Origin: Actinomycetes bacterium
GTDB lineage: Bacteria; Actinomycetota; Acidimicrobiia; Acidimicrobiales; SZUA-35
Direction: 5' to 3'
Length of the DNA stretch: 54,191 nucleotides
NCBI GenBank assembly: GCA_024280015.1
Contig: JAJRQY010000154.1
Coordinates: forward strand, 1 to 54,191
Made by a program: the position numbers and the translations under genes. The notes beneath the pieces were generated by a model. That model made no database searches. It was not told the DNA's origin and worked only from the letters and a program-made list of their open reading frames with translations. How positions within the stretch are numbered: position 1 is the stretch's first letter; each line of letters starts with the position of its first letter. Positions 1 to 8,789 of the stretch are shown here, piece after piece.

Positions 1-67
1 GGGGGATCAGGTCCTCGGTGCTCAGCGACGACAGCATCGACAACTGTTTTTCAGGGGTTCCACGCAT
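1..67 (-). CDS. IS5/IS1182-like transposase, N-terminal fragment
   Basis: Reading the minus strand from an ATG at 67, the first residues are MRGTPEKQLSMLSSLSTEDL, then IP at the window edge. This has the form of the N-terminus of IS5/IS1182-group transposases, which typically open with MRG, a Gln/Ser/Met-rich turn, and a segment ending in (I/V)PADHP just before the catalytic domain. Only 22 codons are visible, so no DDE residues can be seen and intactness cannot be judged. The assignment rests on recognition of this opening pattern alone. A short chance reading frame is the alternative. Confidence 0.5.
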   Translation of the reverse strand, partial: MRGTPEKQLSMLSSLSTEDLIP

Positions 68-125
68 GAGTCCAGCATGACGGAATCCGGTGCGAATCGC
101 GAGCCCTTTTTCAGCACCCTGCTAG
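1..125. mobile_element. End of an insertion sequence (partial)
   Basis: The window opens inside what looks like an insertion sequence. A transposase-like start codon lies at position 67 on the minus strand. Between it and the xylulokinase stop is a non-coding stretch containing CTTTTTCAGCACCCTGCTAG (about 106-125), which resembles IS terminal repeats. The inferred outer end lies about 8 bases from the xylB stop codon. The other end of the element is outside the window, so neither the terminal repeat nor a target duplication can be confirmed. Confidence 0.45.
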
Positions 126-132
126 TGGGTCC

Positions 133-1596
133 TCAACTGCAGTATCTTTGGCTGCCGGACTCGTTGGCGGTCAGGTAAGCGCTTCGAACGGCGGAAGCAT
201 CCGCCATGGGGTCAACGATGGTGCCCGAGCCAAGCTTCCACTCCTTGGCTAGTTCAGCCGCCGAGGCCTGGTCTAGGACCATGGCGGCTTGCACGGCGGC
301 TCCAGTGGCGACGGTTTCATTAGTTGAGGGAACCATGACAGGCGAGCCCATCAGATCAGCCAAGCGTTGCCGATAGGCGACTGAGCGAGAACCACCACCA
401 ATCAGATTTACGCGACCTGAAGCCGAAGCTCCTGCGGCGATCAGAGTATCAAGACCATCAAGCAGGCCACACAGCACCCCGTCATGGGCTGCGAGAGCCA
501 ACTGTTCCCGAGTAGTCGAAGTGGTAAGCCCAAGAATTGTTCCCGTGGCATCAGGCAGATTCGGTGTGCGCTCACCATCAAAATAAGGGATGAGCACTGG
601 GCCCCCGTCAGACTGGGGTACCCGCATAGCCAGGTCGGCCAGGCCCGGGGCATCAGTCCCCAACCAGCGGGCAACAGCATCGGTTACCTTGGTGGCATTC
701 AGGGTTGCCACCAGAGGAAGGAAGCCACCGTTGGCATCAGCAAACCCGGCAACTGCACCGCTCTGATCCTCCGTCGGTGTGGCAGACACCGCATAGACGG
801 TTCCCGATGTGCCAAGCGACATGGCAATGTCACCAGGTCCCAAGCCAAGCCCGAGGGCAGCCGCCATATTGTCACCGGTGCCTGGACCAACAACGACACC
901 GCTGGCCAAGCCCAACGCAGCCGCCGCTTCCGACGTGAGGGTGCCTGCAGCTTCGCCAGGTCCGAGCACTGTTGGCAGGAGTGCGAGCCAGTCCTGTTCG
1001 CTTCGGCCATCAGCGACTGCCGCTGTTATCAACTGAGGCTGATACGAATCATGACGAGGTGAGTACCAACCAGTACCAGAAGCGTCGCCGCGATCGGTCA
1101 CATGTTGGCCGCACAACCGCCAGGTGAGGTAGTCATGGGGCAGCATGATTCTGGCCACCACGGCCAAGGACTCCGGCTCATTCTCTGCCAACCATGCAAG
1201 CTTGGTCACCGTGAAAGACGCGACGGGCACACTGCCAGTCGCCGCCGTCCAAGCTTGGACCCCCAGAGCCTGGACAAGATCAGCGGCCTGAGGCGCTGAT
1301 GTGGTGTCATTCCAGAGTTTGGCTGGCCGGATGGACTCACCCTTGGCGTCGAGGACCACAAATCCGTGCTGTTGTCCGGTCACCGACATGGCAACAACCT
1401 CAGATCGAACGTCACCCAACTGGGCACAGGCATCGACCAGCGCTATCCACCAGGCCTCTGGCTCTTGCTCAGACGAGGGCGGTGTGGTTACCGGGTGTCG
1501 AGCCGAACCGGTGCTAATGACCTTGCCAGTTTCCAGGTCTCGAACTTCGACCTTGGTTGACTGGGTCGAGGAGTCGACTCCTAGGACTAACGCCAT
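133..1596 (-). CDS. xylB: Xylulokinase
   Basis: This FGGY-family sugar kinase of 487 residues is the usual length for xylulokinase, which phosphorylates D-xylulose with ATP to feed the pentose phosphate pathway. The N-terminus LGVDSSTQSTK is the first phosphate-binding loop. MSVTGQQHG (about residue 68) and the GTGDN and SLGTSGT segments (about 240-265) are family motifs, and LIGGGSRS near residue 400 is the second nucleotide-binding motif. It lies 36 bases downstream of xylA in the same direction with a GAAGG ribosome site, so the two form a xylAB operon. Its stop codon is about 8 bases from the inferred end of an insertion sequence, but the protein looks full length. Confidence 0.95.
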   Translation of the reverse strand: MALVLGVDSSTQSTKVEVRDLETGKVISTGSARHPVTTPPSSEQEPEAWWIALVDACAQLGDVRSEVVAMSVTGQQHGFVVLDAKGESIRPAKLWNDTTSAPQAADLVQALGVQAWTAATGSVPVASFTVTKLAWLAENEPESLAVVARIMLPHDYLTWRLCGQHVTDRGDASGTGWYSPRHDSYQPQLITAAVADGRSEQDWLALLPTVLGPGEAAGTLTSEAAAALGLASGVVVGPGTGDNMAAALGLGLGPGDIAMSLGTSGTVYAVSATPTEDQSGAVAGFADANGGFLPLVATLNATKVTDAVARWLGTDAPGLADLAMRVPQSDGGPVLIPYFDGERTPNLPDATGTILGLTTSTTREQLALAAHDGVLCGLLDGLDTLIAAGASASGRVNLIGGGSRSVAYRQRLADLMGSPVMVPSTNETVATGAAVQAAMVLDQASAAELAKEWKLGSGTIVDPMADASAVRSAYLTANESGSQRYCS

Positions 1597-1632
1597 GGCA
1601 CGAGCCTTCGTTCGGGTGTTGTGGCAGTCGGA

Positions 1633-2970
1633 CTAACGGATGCGCTCAATGTGCCGAGCAACGATGTTTTCCAACGCTTCTTGGTGCCCGGAGACACGGA
1701 CTGGTTCTGCAGCAGTCATAGATCGGGAATGTAGACCGGCCAGCGTTGTGTCACCAGTCAAGATTGACCTCCCGAATTCGGTTGTCCATCCCAAATAGCG
1801 AGCATCGCGTGAATTGTCCAGGTCTCCAGAGTTCAGGATTGATGACGCAGCCAAGAGTGCTCGTGCCATGGTGTCCATGCCTCCAATGTGGGCGTGGAAC
1901 AGATCATCTCGTTCGGTGGACTGACGACGCAGCTTGGCGTCAAAGTTCAGGCCCCCGGAGGTGAAGCCCCCACCTCGAAGAATCTCGACCATGCCCAAGG
2001 TCATCTCTTCAACCGACACCGGAAAGCGATCGACGTCCCAGCCAAGGCGAGGGTCACCAGCATTGGCATCAACGGAGCCGAAGATGCCAGCACTGAAGGC
2101 CACGGCGATCTCGTGAGCAAAATCATGACCGGAGAGGGTGGCGTGGTTGACTTCGATATTGACTGCTATCTCGTCTTGCAATCCGTACTTCTGAAGGAAG
2201 GCATGGACGGCAGCAACGTCATAGTCGTATTGATGCTTGGTCGGCTCAAACGGTTTGGGTTCAAGAAGGATCAGCCCCTCAAAGCCAATCTTGTACTTGT
2301 GTTCAACCACCATGTGCAGGAAACGGGCCATCTGATCAAGCTCACGACCCAGGTCGGTATTCAGCAGTGTCTCATATCCTTCACGACCGCCCCACAGAAC
2401 ATAGTTCTGGCCACCAAGCTTGTTGGTCGCTTCAAGGCAATGGGCCACCTGACCAGCCGCATTGGCGAACACCTCTGGGTCAGGGTTGGTTGCCGCACCC
2501 GCCTGGAAACGCGCATTGCTGAAGAGGTTCGCTGTGCCCCACAGGAGTTTCAGTCCGGAGTCTGCTTGATACTGTCCAGCAAGATCTACCATCTCATCAA
2601 CCATGCGAGCGGTCTCGGCGAAGGAGTCTCCCTCCGGCGCGATGTCTCGATCGTGGAAGCACCAGAAGGCAATTCCAAGCTTGTCAAAGAACTCGAAGGC
2701 GGCAGCCATCTTGAGCTTGGCCTGGGCCATTGGATCGCCAAGCGACGATTGACCATCGGCCCAAGGACGATCCATGGTCCCGTCACCAAAGATGTCGAAA
2801 CCATCCCAGCAAAACGAGTGCCAGTAGCAAGCAGCCAGGCGCAGATGGTCGGCCATGGACTTGCCATCTACAAGACGATCCTTGTCGTACCAGCGAAACG
2901 CTAAGGCATTGTCGCTATCGGGCCCCTCGTATTGAATCTTGCTTGTAGTAGAGAAGAACTCAGTACTCAT
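1633..2970 (-). CDS. xylA: Xylose isomerase, class II type
   Basis: This enzyme isomerises D-xylose to D-xylulose. It aligns by eye along its whole length with the Escherichia coli-type (class II) enzyme: [16 protein letters not shown], then [11 protein letters not shown] (catalytic His/Asp), [52 protein letters not shown] and [14 protein letters not shown], which carry the metal ligands. The start was set at 2970 (445 residues, MSTEFFSTT...) because this matches the family N-terminus and has GAGG upstream; an earlier in-frame start at 3087 would add 39 unrelated residues. Actinobacteria such as Streptomyces carry the shorter class I enzyme, so a class II enzyme here is notable. The promoter region is shared with the divergent ROK regulator. 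Confidence 0.96.
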   Translation of the reverse strand: MSTEFFSTTSKIQYEGPDSDNALAFRWYDKDRLVDGKSMADHLRLAACYWHSFCWDGFDIFGDGTMDRPWADGQSSLGDPMAQAKLKMAAAFEFFDKLGIAFWCFHDRDIAPEGDSFAETARMVDEMVDLAGQYQADSGLKLLWGTANLFSNARFQAGAATNPDPEVFANAAGQVAHCLEATNKLGGQNYVLWGGREGYETLLNTDLGRELDQMARFLHMVVEHKYKIGFEGLILLEPKPFEPTKHQYDYDVAAVHAFLQKYGLQDEIAVNIEVNHATLSGHDFAHEIAVAFSAGIFGSVDANAGDPRLGWDVDRFPVSVEEMTLGMVEILRGGGFTSGGLNFDAKLRRQSTERDDLFHAHIGGMDTMARALLAASSILNSGDLDNSRDARYLGWTTEFGRSILTGDTTLAGLHSRSMTAAEPVRVSGHQEALENIVARHIERIR

Positions 2971-3071
2971 TTGGTGTTGTGATCCTCGAGATGGTGGTCG
3001 GATGGCTAGGCCTACGAACCTTGGGGATTGGCGGTTTGCACATGCTCCTCGACCGGGAGCACTACACTCCA

Positions 3072-3140
3072 TTGACGTTGCTGTCAACTGTCAGACTGAC
3101 CAAGCCGAAGTTTTGTTGAAACCTAATACAAATATTTGTC
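3072..3140. promoter_or_regulatory. xylA/ROK divergent operator region
   Basis: The 184-base gap between xylA and the divergent ROK gene holds an operator-like element at 3109-3140. It reads AGTTTTGTT, then CTAATACAAA and TATTTGTC, with the inverted pair TTTTG-N13-CAAAT and the short palindrome ACAAATATTTGT. The same sequence with the same N13 spacing recurs before xylF at 4491-4524. A second inverted repeat, TTGAC-N6-GTCAA, is at 3072-3087. AT-rich TTTG/CAAA dyads are what ROK/XylR repressors bind. The element ends 15 bases before the ROK start codon, so occupancy would plausibly repress both the ROK gene and xylAB. Confidence 0.65.
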
Positions 3141-3154
3141 GAAGGAAATAGCGA

Positions 3155-4408
3155 ATGTTTGAGCATGCCATGAGCGGCTCCGCAACCAACTCCGGTCTCA
3201 AGACATCACTCAGGCATGTCTCTGCTGGCGGCGTTCGCAGCGAGTCGGTCCGTACCGCCAACTTGAGCACCTTGTTGCAATGCCTACACTTCGCTGGGCC
3301 TGCAACACGGTCAGAACTCGTGGAGGAGACCGGCTTGACTCGCAGCTCAGTGGCTGCCCTTGTCGGTGAACTTGAGGAGGCGGGACTCGTTGTCGAGCAC
3401 GCTGGGTCGCCGGACGGAAGCCCAGGCCGGCCATCTCCTACGGTAAGCGCAAACTCGTCCCAGAACCTCGTTCTCGCCATCGAGATCGCCGTCGACGATC
3501 TTGCCGTCGCCATTGTCGGACTCGGCGGGAAGGTCCTACATCGGATCCGCGTCGACCACCCGCGGGATCTCTCAACCATCGACGAGACCATCGCAGACGT
3601 AGCGGAGCTTGTCGCCAAGGTCCGTTCGGCTACCAAGAACACTCCGCTCCTTGGTGTGGGAGTTGCCATCGTCGGGCTCGTTCACCGAACGACAAACACG
3701 GTAGTCGTCGCTCCAAACCTACGTTGGAACGAGGTACCGCTTGGCAATCTGATTCGAGATGCATGCTCGCTTTCCGTTCCGATCACCGTCGCCAACGACG
3801 GCAATGCCGGTGTGTTAGCCGAGTCTCGTCGCGGTGCTGCCGTTGGTCAGAAGAATGTGATCTTCCTGAGTGGAGAGGTCGGAGTCGGTGGCGGCATCAT
3901 CGTCGATGGGCAGGTCATCAATGGGCAAGGTGGATTCGCTGGCGAGATTGGCCATATGCCTGTAAACCCCGAGGGCCTCGATTGCGGCTGTGGCGCCCGA
4001 GGATGCTGGGAGACCGAAATTGGTGAGGGCGCACTTCTTCGTCGAACCGGACGAATGGCCGATGGCGGTCGTGCTGCCCTCAATAGTGTTCTCGACTCCG
4101 CCGCGGCTGAAGACCCCAATGTGTTGCGGGCGCTGGCCCGACAGGGAGAATGGATCGGGATCGGCTTGGCTGGCCTCATCAATCTTTTTGATCCCGGAAT
4201 GGTTGTGCTTGGCGGAACCCTTCGAAGGGTTTACCCGTACGTCATCGATTCCGTCAATGAAGTCGTCGTTGGTCGACGGTTGAGCGGACGAGAGGCCAGA
4301 ATGAGCATTGTGGCATCCACAGTCGGCGAGGATGCATCGTTACTTGGGGCAGCAGAACTTGCATTCCAATCGCTTCTCGCCAACCCCCTGACCGTCCACC
4401 GGGCGTAG
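3155..4408 (+). CDS. ROK-family transcriptional regulator (XylR-like)
   Basis: A 417-residue DNA-binding sugar-sensing repressor. A winged helix-turn-helix lies at about residues 30-90 (LLQCLHFAGPATRSELVEE, then LTRSSVAALVGELEEAGLV). It is followed by a ROK sugar-kinase-like domain with GEVGVGGGIIVDG, GFAGEIGHMPV and the zinc-binding cysteine cluster CGCGARGCWE. GAAGGAAATAGCG gives a good ribosome site for the ATG at 3155. It sits divergently from xylA and directly upstream of the xylose ABC transporter. Both flanking promoters carry the same TTTTG-N13-CAAAW dyad, so it is very likely the xylose-responsive repressor of this module. The inducer is inferred from context only. Confidence 0.9.
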   Translation: MFEHAMSGSATNSGLKTSLRHVSAGGVRSESVRTANLSTLLQCLHFAGPATRSELVEETGLTRSSVAALVGELEEAGLVVEHAGSPDGSPGRPSPTVSANSSQNLVLAIEIAVDDLAVAIVGLGGKVLHRIRVDHPRDLSTIDETIADVAELVAKVRSATKNTPLLGVGVAIVGLVHRTTNTVVVAPNLRWNEVPLGNLIRDACSLSVPITVANDGNAGVLAESRRGAAVGQKNVIFLSGEVGVGGGIIVDGQVINGQGGFAGEIGHMPVNPEGLDCGCGARGCWETEIGEGALLRRTGRMADGGRAALNSVLDSAAAEDPNVLRALARQGEWIGIGLAGLINLFDPGMVVLGGTLRRVYPYVIDSVNEVVVGRRLSGREARMSIVASTVGEDASLLGAAELAFQSLLANPLTVHRA

Positions 4409-4490
4409 CCATTTCTTCCAATTTGGTCACTCTTTGCGAGATTATTTGGACTACTTCTCTCCGATTTCATTTACCACTTGACGGCGCCTG

Positions 4491-4587
4491 AGTTTTGTTT
4501 CAGGCTGATGCAAAATAATTTGTCAATGCTGCGGACAAACATCCGTCCTGCTTGGCAGAAAGTTAACCGTTGACGGAGAACGTCAAC
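4491..4587 (+). promoter_or_regulatory. xylF promoter operator, second copy
   Basis: Positions 4491-4524 repeat the element found before the ROK gene. AGTTTTGTT, then CTGATGCAAAA and AATTTGTC, align base for base apart from the central spacer and one inserted A, again with TTTTG-N13-CAAAA. A separate perfect inverted repeat, GTTGACG-GAGAA-CGTCAAC, lies at 4569-4587, 22 bases before the xylF start and just ahead of its AGGGAGAG ribosome site. The first element is the better candidate for the ROK binding site; the second could be a different regulator's site or a leader hairpin. Confidence 0.6.
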
Positions 4588-4609
4588 GACTAGATCAGGG
4601 AGAGAATCA

Positions 4610-5695
4610 ATGACCAAGCGATTTAGAGGCATGCTCGCCATGCTCTTCGCCCTCGCACTGGTGGCTGCCGCCTGCGGTTCCGACAGTTCCGGGAGCGACG
4701 GCGGATCCGAAGATGCATCCGGCGGCGGTGAAGGCGGCGGCAAGGCTGGTTTCATCCTGCCCGACTCAGCCTCCTCAGCCCGCTGGGAAGCCTTCGACCG
4801 CCCACTCATCGAAGCTGCGTGCTCCGATGCTGGCATCGAGTGCATCATCCAAAACGCTGAAGGCGACAAGGACAATATGGCAACCATCGCCGATCAGATG
4901 ATCGCCGACGGCATTGGTGTGCTCTCCATTGTCAACCTTGACTCCGCATCCGGAGCAGCCATCCAAGAAAAAGCAGCCGCAGCCGGCGTCAAAAACATTG
5001 ACTATGACCGCCTCACCCTCGGCGGATCCGCTGACGTCTATGTCTCCTTCGACAATGTCGCAGTAGGAACCGCCCAAGGCGAAGGCCTGATCGCATGCTT
5101 CGATGGCGACACCGAAGGCAAGAAGATCATCCAGCTTCACGGCTCCCCAACCGACAACAACGCCACCCTGTTTGCCCAGGGTTATCAGGCTGCCATTGAA
5201 GGCGCCGGGTTCGAGACTGTTGGAGAAGAAGCCGTACCAGACTGGGACAACGCTCAAGGCGGAGTCATCTTCGAACAGCTTCTCACCGCCGCTGGCGGCA
5301 ATGTCGATGGTGTGCTTGTTGCCAACGACGGCCTCTCACTAGCGGCTCAAGCCGTACTGTCCAACGCTGGTCTTTCTCTTCCAACCACTGGTCAGGACGC
5401 GACCGTTGATGGACTCCGAGCCATTTTGCAAGGCACCCAATGCATGACGGTCTACAAGCCAGTCGTTCAGGAGGCCAACGGGGCAGTTGCAGCCGCCGTT
5501 GCCCTACTCAATGGCGATGCTCCTGATGCCAATGCCACCATCAATAACGAGACTGGCGACATCCCATACGTCCAAGCCAAGGTCCAGCCACTGTTCATCG
5601 GCGATGTTCACATCCCGATCGATGACGGCTTCGTCTCTGCCGAGGATGTCTGCGCCGGAATCGAAGATCTCTGTAGCGAAAACGGCATCGGCTAG
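4610..5695 (+). CDS. xylF: Xylose ABC transporter substrate-binding lipoprotein
   Basis: A 361-residue periplasmic-binding-protein-type receptor of the ribose/xylose (Peripla_BP_4) class. A lipoprotein signal peptide ends at the lipobox LVAAAC (Cys about residue 23). A Ser/Gly/Glu-rich linker and a two-lobe domain follow: SARWEAFDRPLIEAAC, then DQMIADGIGVLSIVNLD and NIDYDRLTLGGSADVYVSFD, a pattern close to XylF. The GQDATVDGLRAILQGTQ segment is typical of the second lobe. It is first in the importer operon, behind a copy of the ROK operator, and separated from the ATPase gene by a strong hairpin. This fits the usual higher expression of the binding protein. Xylose specificity comes from both sequence and neighbours. 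Confidence 0.92.
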   Translation: MTKRFRGMLAMLFALALVAAACGSDSSGSDGGSEDASGGGEGGGKAGFILPDSASSARWEAFDRPLIEAACSDAGIECIIQNAEGDKDNMATIADQMIADGIGVLSIVNLDSASGAAIQEKAAAAGVKNIDYDRLTLGGSADVYVSFDNVAVGTAQGEGLIACFDGDTEGKKIIQLHGSPTDNNATLFAQGYQAAIEGAGFETVGEEAVPDWDNAQGGVIFEQLLTAAGGNVDGVLVANDGLSLAAQAVLSNAGLSLPTTGQDATVDGLRAILQGTQCMTVYKPVVQEANGAVAAAVALLNGDAPDANATINNETGDIPYVQAKVQPLFIGDVHIPIDDGFVSAEDVCAGIEDLCSENGIG

Positions 5696-5743
5696 TTCTC
5701 GCTTTACAGCATGAGTTCTGAGTTCCGATAATTGGAGATTCAA

Positions 5744-5776
5744 GCGGTGGCCGCTCCGTCAAGGGGCGGCCACCGC
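5744..5776 (+). terminator. Intercistronic hairpin after xylF
   Basis: GCGGTGGCCGCTCC, loop GTCAA, GGGGCGGCCACCGC form a 14-pair stem with a single T-G wobble, 48 bases after the xylF stop. There is no following T-run, so it is more likely a partial terminator or a 3'-end stabiliser. Such an element would make the binding protein more abundant than the downstream ATPase and permease. Confidence 0.7.
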
Positions 5777-5846
5777 TGGTTCTGGCTACTGTCTTGCAGC
5801 GGCCAGCAGGTATGAAGCAGCAACTCGGCAAGGGGAGCCAGCACAC

Positions 5847-6638
5847 GTGAGCAATGACAAACCGATTCTTGAGCTACAAGGAATCAATAAATCCTTTGGC
5901 CCGGTGCAGGTTTTGCGCGCCGTCGACTTCAATGTCTACGCCGGCAAGGTGACCGCGTTGATCGGCGACAACGGCGCTGGCAAATCAACACTGGTCAAGT
6001 GCATTGCCGGGGTTCACCCAACCGACTCCGGAGAGGTTCGATTCAACGGTCAATCCGTCTCAATACATGGCCCAAAGGATGCGTCCGAGCTCGGTATCGA
6101 GATTGTCTATCAAGACCTGGCCTTGTGTGAAAATCTTGATGTTGTGCAGAACATGTTCCTCGGACGAGAACGACTCAAGCACGGTTTGCTGGACGGGTCG
6201 AGCATGGAACAAGCAGCCAGGGACACGCTTGCATCCTTGTCCGTTCGTACCCTCAAGAGTGTGCGTCAACAGGTCATGTCCTTGTCTGGCGGGCAGCGCC
6301 AGACGGTTGCCATTGCCCGGGCTGTGTTGTGGAATTCCAAAGTCATCATTCTGGACGAGCCAACGGCTGCCCTCGGCGTCGCCCAGACTGCTCAGGTTCT
6401 AGAACTGGTTCGCAACCTTGCCAATCAAGGTGTTGGGGTTGTGCTCATCAGCCACAATATGAACGAAATTCTGCAGGTCGCCGACCGGGTGAGTGCCATG
6501 TATCTCGGCCAGGTTGCCGCCGACATCGAGGTCACCGAGTCCACCACACGAGAAACCTTGGTCGAGCTCATTACTTCGGGCCGCTCGGGAGATGTTGGAC
6601 TCATCACCAATGATGCCGAAGAGGAAGTCACCGCATGA
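5847..6638 (+). CDS. xylG: Xylose ABC transporter ATP-binding protein (single domain)
   Basis: A 263-residue ABC ATPase that powers sugar uptake. Walker A is GDNGAGKST (about residue 40), the signature is LSGGQRQTVAIARAV, Walker B is VIILDEPTAALG, and the switch histidine is in LISHNM. Proteobacterial XylG and other sugar ATPases of this class have two fused ABC domains (about 500 residues). This one has a single domain and presumably works as a homodimer, as in several actinobacterial sugar importers. The start is a GTG at 5847 behind AAGGGGAG. The stop overlaps the permease start (ATGA at 6635). Confidence 0.93.
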   Translation: MSNDKPILELQGINKSFGPVQVLRAVDFNVYAGKVTALIGDNGAGKSTLVKCIAGVHPTDSGEVRFNGQSVSIHGPKDASELGIEIVYQDLALCENLDVVQNMFLGRERLKHGLLDGSSMEQAARDTLASLSVRTLKSVRQQVMSLSGGQRQTVAIARAVLWNSKVIILDEPTAALGVAQTAQVLELVRNLANQGVGVVLISHNMNEILQVADRVSAMYLGQVAADIEVTESTTRETLVELITSGRSGDVGLITNDAEEEVTA

Positions 6639-7912
6639 CCGACACAACTACTGAAGTACTTGCCGACTTCGCCCTCGATACAACAGCCAAATCTCTTGGA
6701 GACGTAGTCTCTGACGCCAAGGCCCGATTCAAGTCGGGGAACTTGGGTTCGCTACCCTCTGTCCTGGCCATCATCACCCTGGTCGCCATCTTTGGCTACG
6801 CCAATCCCGATGCCTTCCTGACTACTTCCAACCTGGCCAACCTCATGGGTCAGGCTTCGGCCGTCATCGTCATCGCTATGGCCGTGACGTTCGTCTTACT
6901 CCTTGGCGAAATCGATCTTGCTGCCGGTTTCACCGCTGGTGTTGCAGCCACTGTCATGGCCACTCGGCTGGCTGACGGTTGGCCATTGTGGCAGGCCCTC
7001 GCCATTTCGGCTCTCGTCGCCATTGCTCTTGGCATGTTCACTGGCTACATGGTGGCCAAGGTCGGTATCCCATCCTTCGTCGTCACTCTGGCCAATTTCT
7101 TGTCCTTCCAGGGGATCTTGCTCTTGTTAGTCAAGGACAAGGGCACACTGCGAGTGCAAAGCACACCGGTCAAGGCTCTGGTTGGCGGCAACCTCAGCCC
7201 AACTCTCTCCTGGCTTCTCGTCGCTGTCGGTTTGACACTCTTCGCCTGGTCCCTGTGGCGCACGATGGCAAACTCCTACGGGGCAGTTCCGCGATCGCTC
7301 GTGCTGATCAAGCTCGGAGGAGCCGCCGCCGCCGCCATCATGGTCACCCTGCTCCTGAATGAGAACCGGGCCTTCGAGAAAGCGAAGGAGCAAGGCACCG
7401 TCATCGACGGAATTCCCTACGTCGTGCCAGCCATCATGGTCCTTCTGGTTCTGTTGACCTTCCTCCTGACTCGTACCCAATATGGTCGCCATCTCATGGC
7501 AGTCGGTGGCAACCCAGAAGCAGCCCGACGAGCGGGCATCAATGTGCAGCGCATACGCCTGACCGCCTTTGGCCTCTGTGGTTTGATCGCAGGAATAGGC
7601 GGTATCTTTCTGGCCTCCTTTGTCGACTCAGTCGACCCCAATACCGGTGCAAACGACACCCTGCTCTTGGCTGTTGGCGCCGCAGTTATTGGCGGTACCT
7701 CATTGTTCGGCGGTAAGGGCCGGGTCCTGAATGCCGTGCTCGGCGGCATCGTCTTGGCTCTGATTCCCAACGGCTTGCCGCTAGTCGGCCAACGCTCACC
7801 GTTCGGCATCATCGACATCGACTTCAGCAGCTCAGGTGTGAAGTTCATTTGTGCCGGCCTCGCTCTCCTGGCCGCCAGCTCAGTCGATGCTCTCAGCCGC
7901 AAGGGCGCCTAA
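6635..7912 (+). CDS. xylH: Xylose ABC transporter permease
   Basis: A 425-residue integral membrane protein of the BPD_transp_2 (RbsC/XylH) family. After a cytoplasmic N-terminus there are about 10 hydrophobic segments. Family features include LANLMGQASAVIVIAMAVTF, LLGEIDLAAG (the conserved GxIDLS-like segment), and the loop RTQYGRHLMAVGGNPEAARR followed by AGINVQRIR, which contacts the ATPase. Near the end, GGTSLFGGKGRV is the conserved C-terminal motif. It overlaps xylG by four bases and ends the importer operon before a symmetric hairpin. XylH proteins are often slightly shorter (about 390); the extra residues are at the N-terminus and in a loop near residue 215. Confidence 0.93.
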   Translation: MTDTTTEVLADFALDTTAKSLGDVVSDAKARFKSGNLGSLPSVLAIITLVAIFGYANPDAFLTTSNLANLMGQASAVIVIAMAVTFVLLLGEIDLAAGFTAGVAATVMATRLADGWPLWQALAISALVAIALGMFTGYMVAKVGIPSFVVTLANFLSFQGILLLLVKDKGTLRVQSTPVKALVGGNLSPTLSWLLVAVGLTLFAWSLWRTMANSYGAVPRSLVLIKLGGAAAAAIMVTLLLNENRAFEKAKEQGTVIDGIPYVVPAIMVLLVLLTFLLTRTQYGRHLMAVGGNPEAARRAGINVQRIRLTAFGLCGLIAGIGGIFLASFVDSVDPNTGANDTLLLAVGAAVIGGTSLFGGKGRVLNAVLGGIVLALIPNGLPLVGQRSPFGIIDIDFSSSGVKFICAGLALLAASSVDALSRKGA

Positions 7913-7947
7913 CCCTAACCAGTTTGGCCCCACTCTTCGCCTTCTGG

Positions 7948-7983
7948 CACCGGTAGAACACGCTGGTACATGCTCTACCGGTG
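7948..7983. terminator. Bidirectional terminator hairpin between xylH and aqpZ
   Basis: CACCGGTAGA and TCTACCGGTG form a perfect 10-pair stem around a 16-base loop, centred between two convergent genes. There is no long T-run on either side. Symmetry and position suggest it ends both transcripts. Confidence 0.65.
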
Positions 7984-8007
7984 TCGGTACGACAGGGTTC
8001 AGGGCCT

Positions 8008-8748
8008 CTACTTGACGGTGATGTCCTCGTCGTCCCCAAGCAGGGTCCGGTAGATCAGGGCACCAAGAATTGCGCCCAAGATCGGGGCAACCCAGAACAT
8101 CCACAACTGTTGGATCTGATCAGATCCGGCGAACAGCGCCTGGGAGGTTGAGCGGGCCGGGTTCACCGATGTATTGGTAACCGGGATCGAGATGAGGTGG
8201 ATCAGGGTCAAGGCAAGCCCGATAGTGAGACCACCCATAGCTGGTGCGGCCTTCTTGGCCGTCGCCCCAAGGATCACGATCAGGAAGATCGCAGTAAGGA
8301 CTGTCTCGATCAGGAACGCGGCGCCAAGGTTGTAGCCACCGGGCGAGAAGTCGCCGTAACCATTGGAAGCAAATGCTCCGGCACCCTCGCCGATTGTCCA
8401 ACCATCCTGGCCAGAGGCCACCAGATAGATCACGGCGGCAGCGAGTACCGCACCGACCACCTGAGCAATGATGTAGGCAACAGCCTTGGCGGCCTCGAAC
8501 CGGCCGCCAGCAACAAGGCCCAGCGTCACTGCTGGATTGAAATGGCCACCAGATATGTGACCAACTGCGTAGGCGCCAGTCACCACTGTCAGGCCGAAGG
8601 CAAAACTCACGCCGAGGAACCCCAGACCGAGGCTGGTTCCGTTACCACCGGTCCCGAAATCTGCGGCCAGCACAGCGGCGCCGCAGCCACCCAGAACCAG
8701 CCAGAACGTTCCGAGTACTTCAGCCGCCAAAGCCTTTGTATCTGTCAT
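8008..8748 (-). CDS. aqpZ: Aquaporin Z
   Basis: A 246-residue water channel of the MIP family with six membrane spans. Both pore motifs are present: [14 protein letters not shown] (first NPA, about residue 68) and [15 protein letters not shown] (second NPA, about 195). The segment [14 protein letters not shown] and [22 protein letters not shown] are close to E. coli AqpZ. The R after the second NPA marks a water-selective rather than glycerol channel. It is transcribed alone, convergent with xylH. A perfect hairpin lies in its presumed leader at 8768-8789. Confidence 0.95.
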   Translation of the reverse strand: MTDTKALAAEVLGTFWLVLGGCGAAVLAADFGTGGNGTSLGLGFLGVSFAFGLTVVTGAYAVGHISGGHFNPAVTLGLVAGGRFEAAKAVAYIIAQVVGAVLAAAVIYLVASGQDGWTIGEGAGAFASNGYGDFSPGGYNLGAAFLIETVLTAIFLIVILGATAKKAAPAMGGLTIGLALTLIHLISIPVTNTSVNPARSTSQALFAGSDQIQQLWMFWVAPILGAILGALIYRTLLGDDEDITVK

Positions 8749-8767
8749 GTCGCTCCATTCAGTTCTA

Positions 8768-8789
8768 GGTCAGCTTTATCAAGCTGACC
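8768..8789 (-). promoter_or_regulatory. Perfect inverted repeat in aqpZ leader
   Basis: GGTCAGCTT, loop TATC, AAGCTGACC: a perfect 9-pair inverted repeat beginning 20 bases upstream of the aqpZ start codon. It could be an operator dyad or an RNA hairpin masking initiation. The sequence does not decide between the two. Confidence 0.45.

Noticed and set aside
1888-2904. A 338-codon plus-strand open frame
   Set aside because: It lies opposite xylA in the antisense frame, has no ribosome site and no recognisable domain; it is a shadow of a strongly coding strand.
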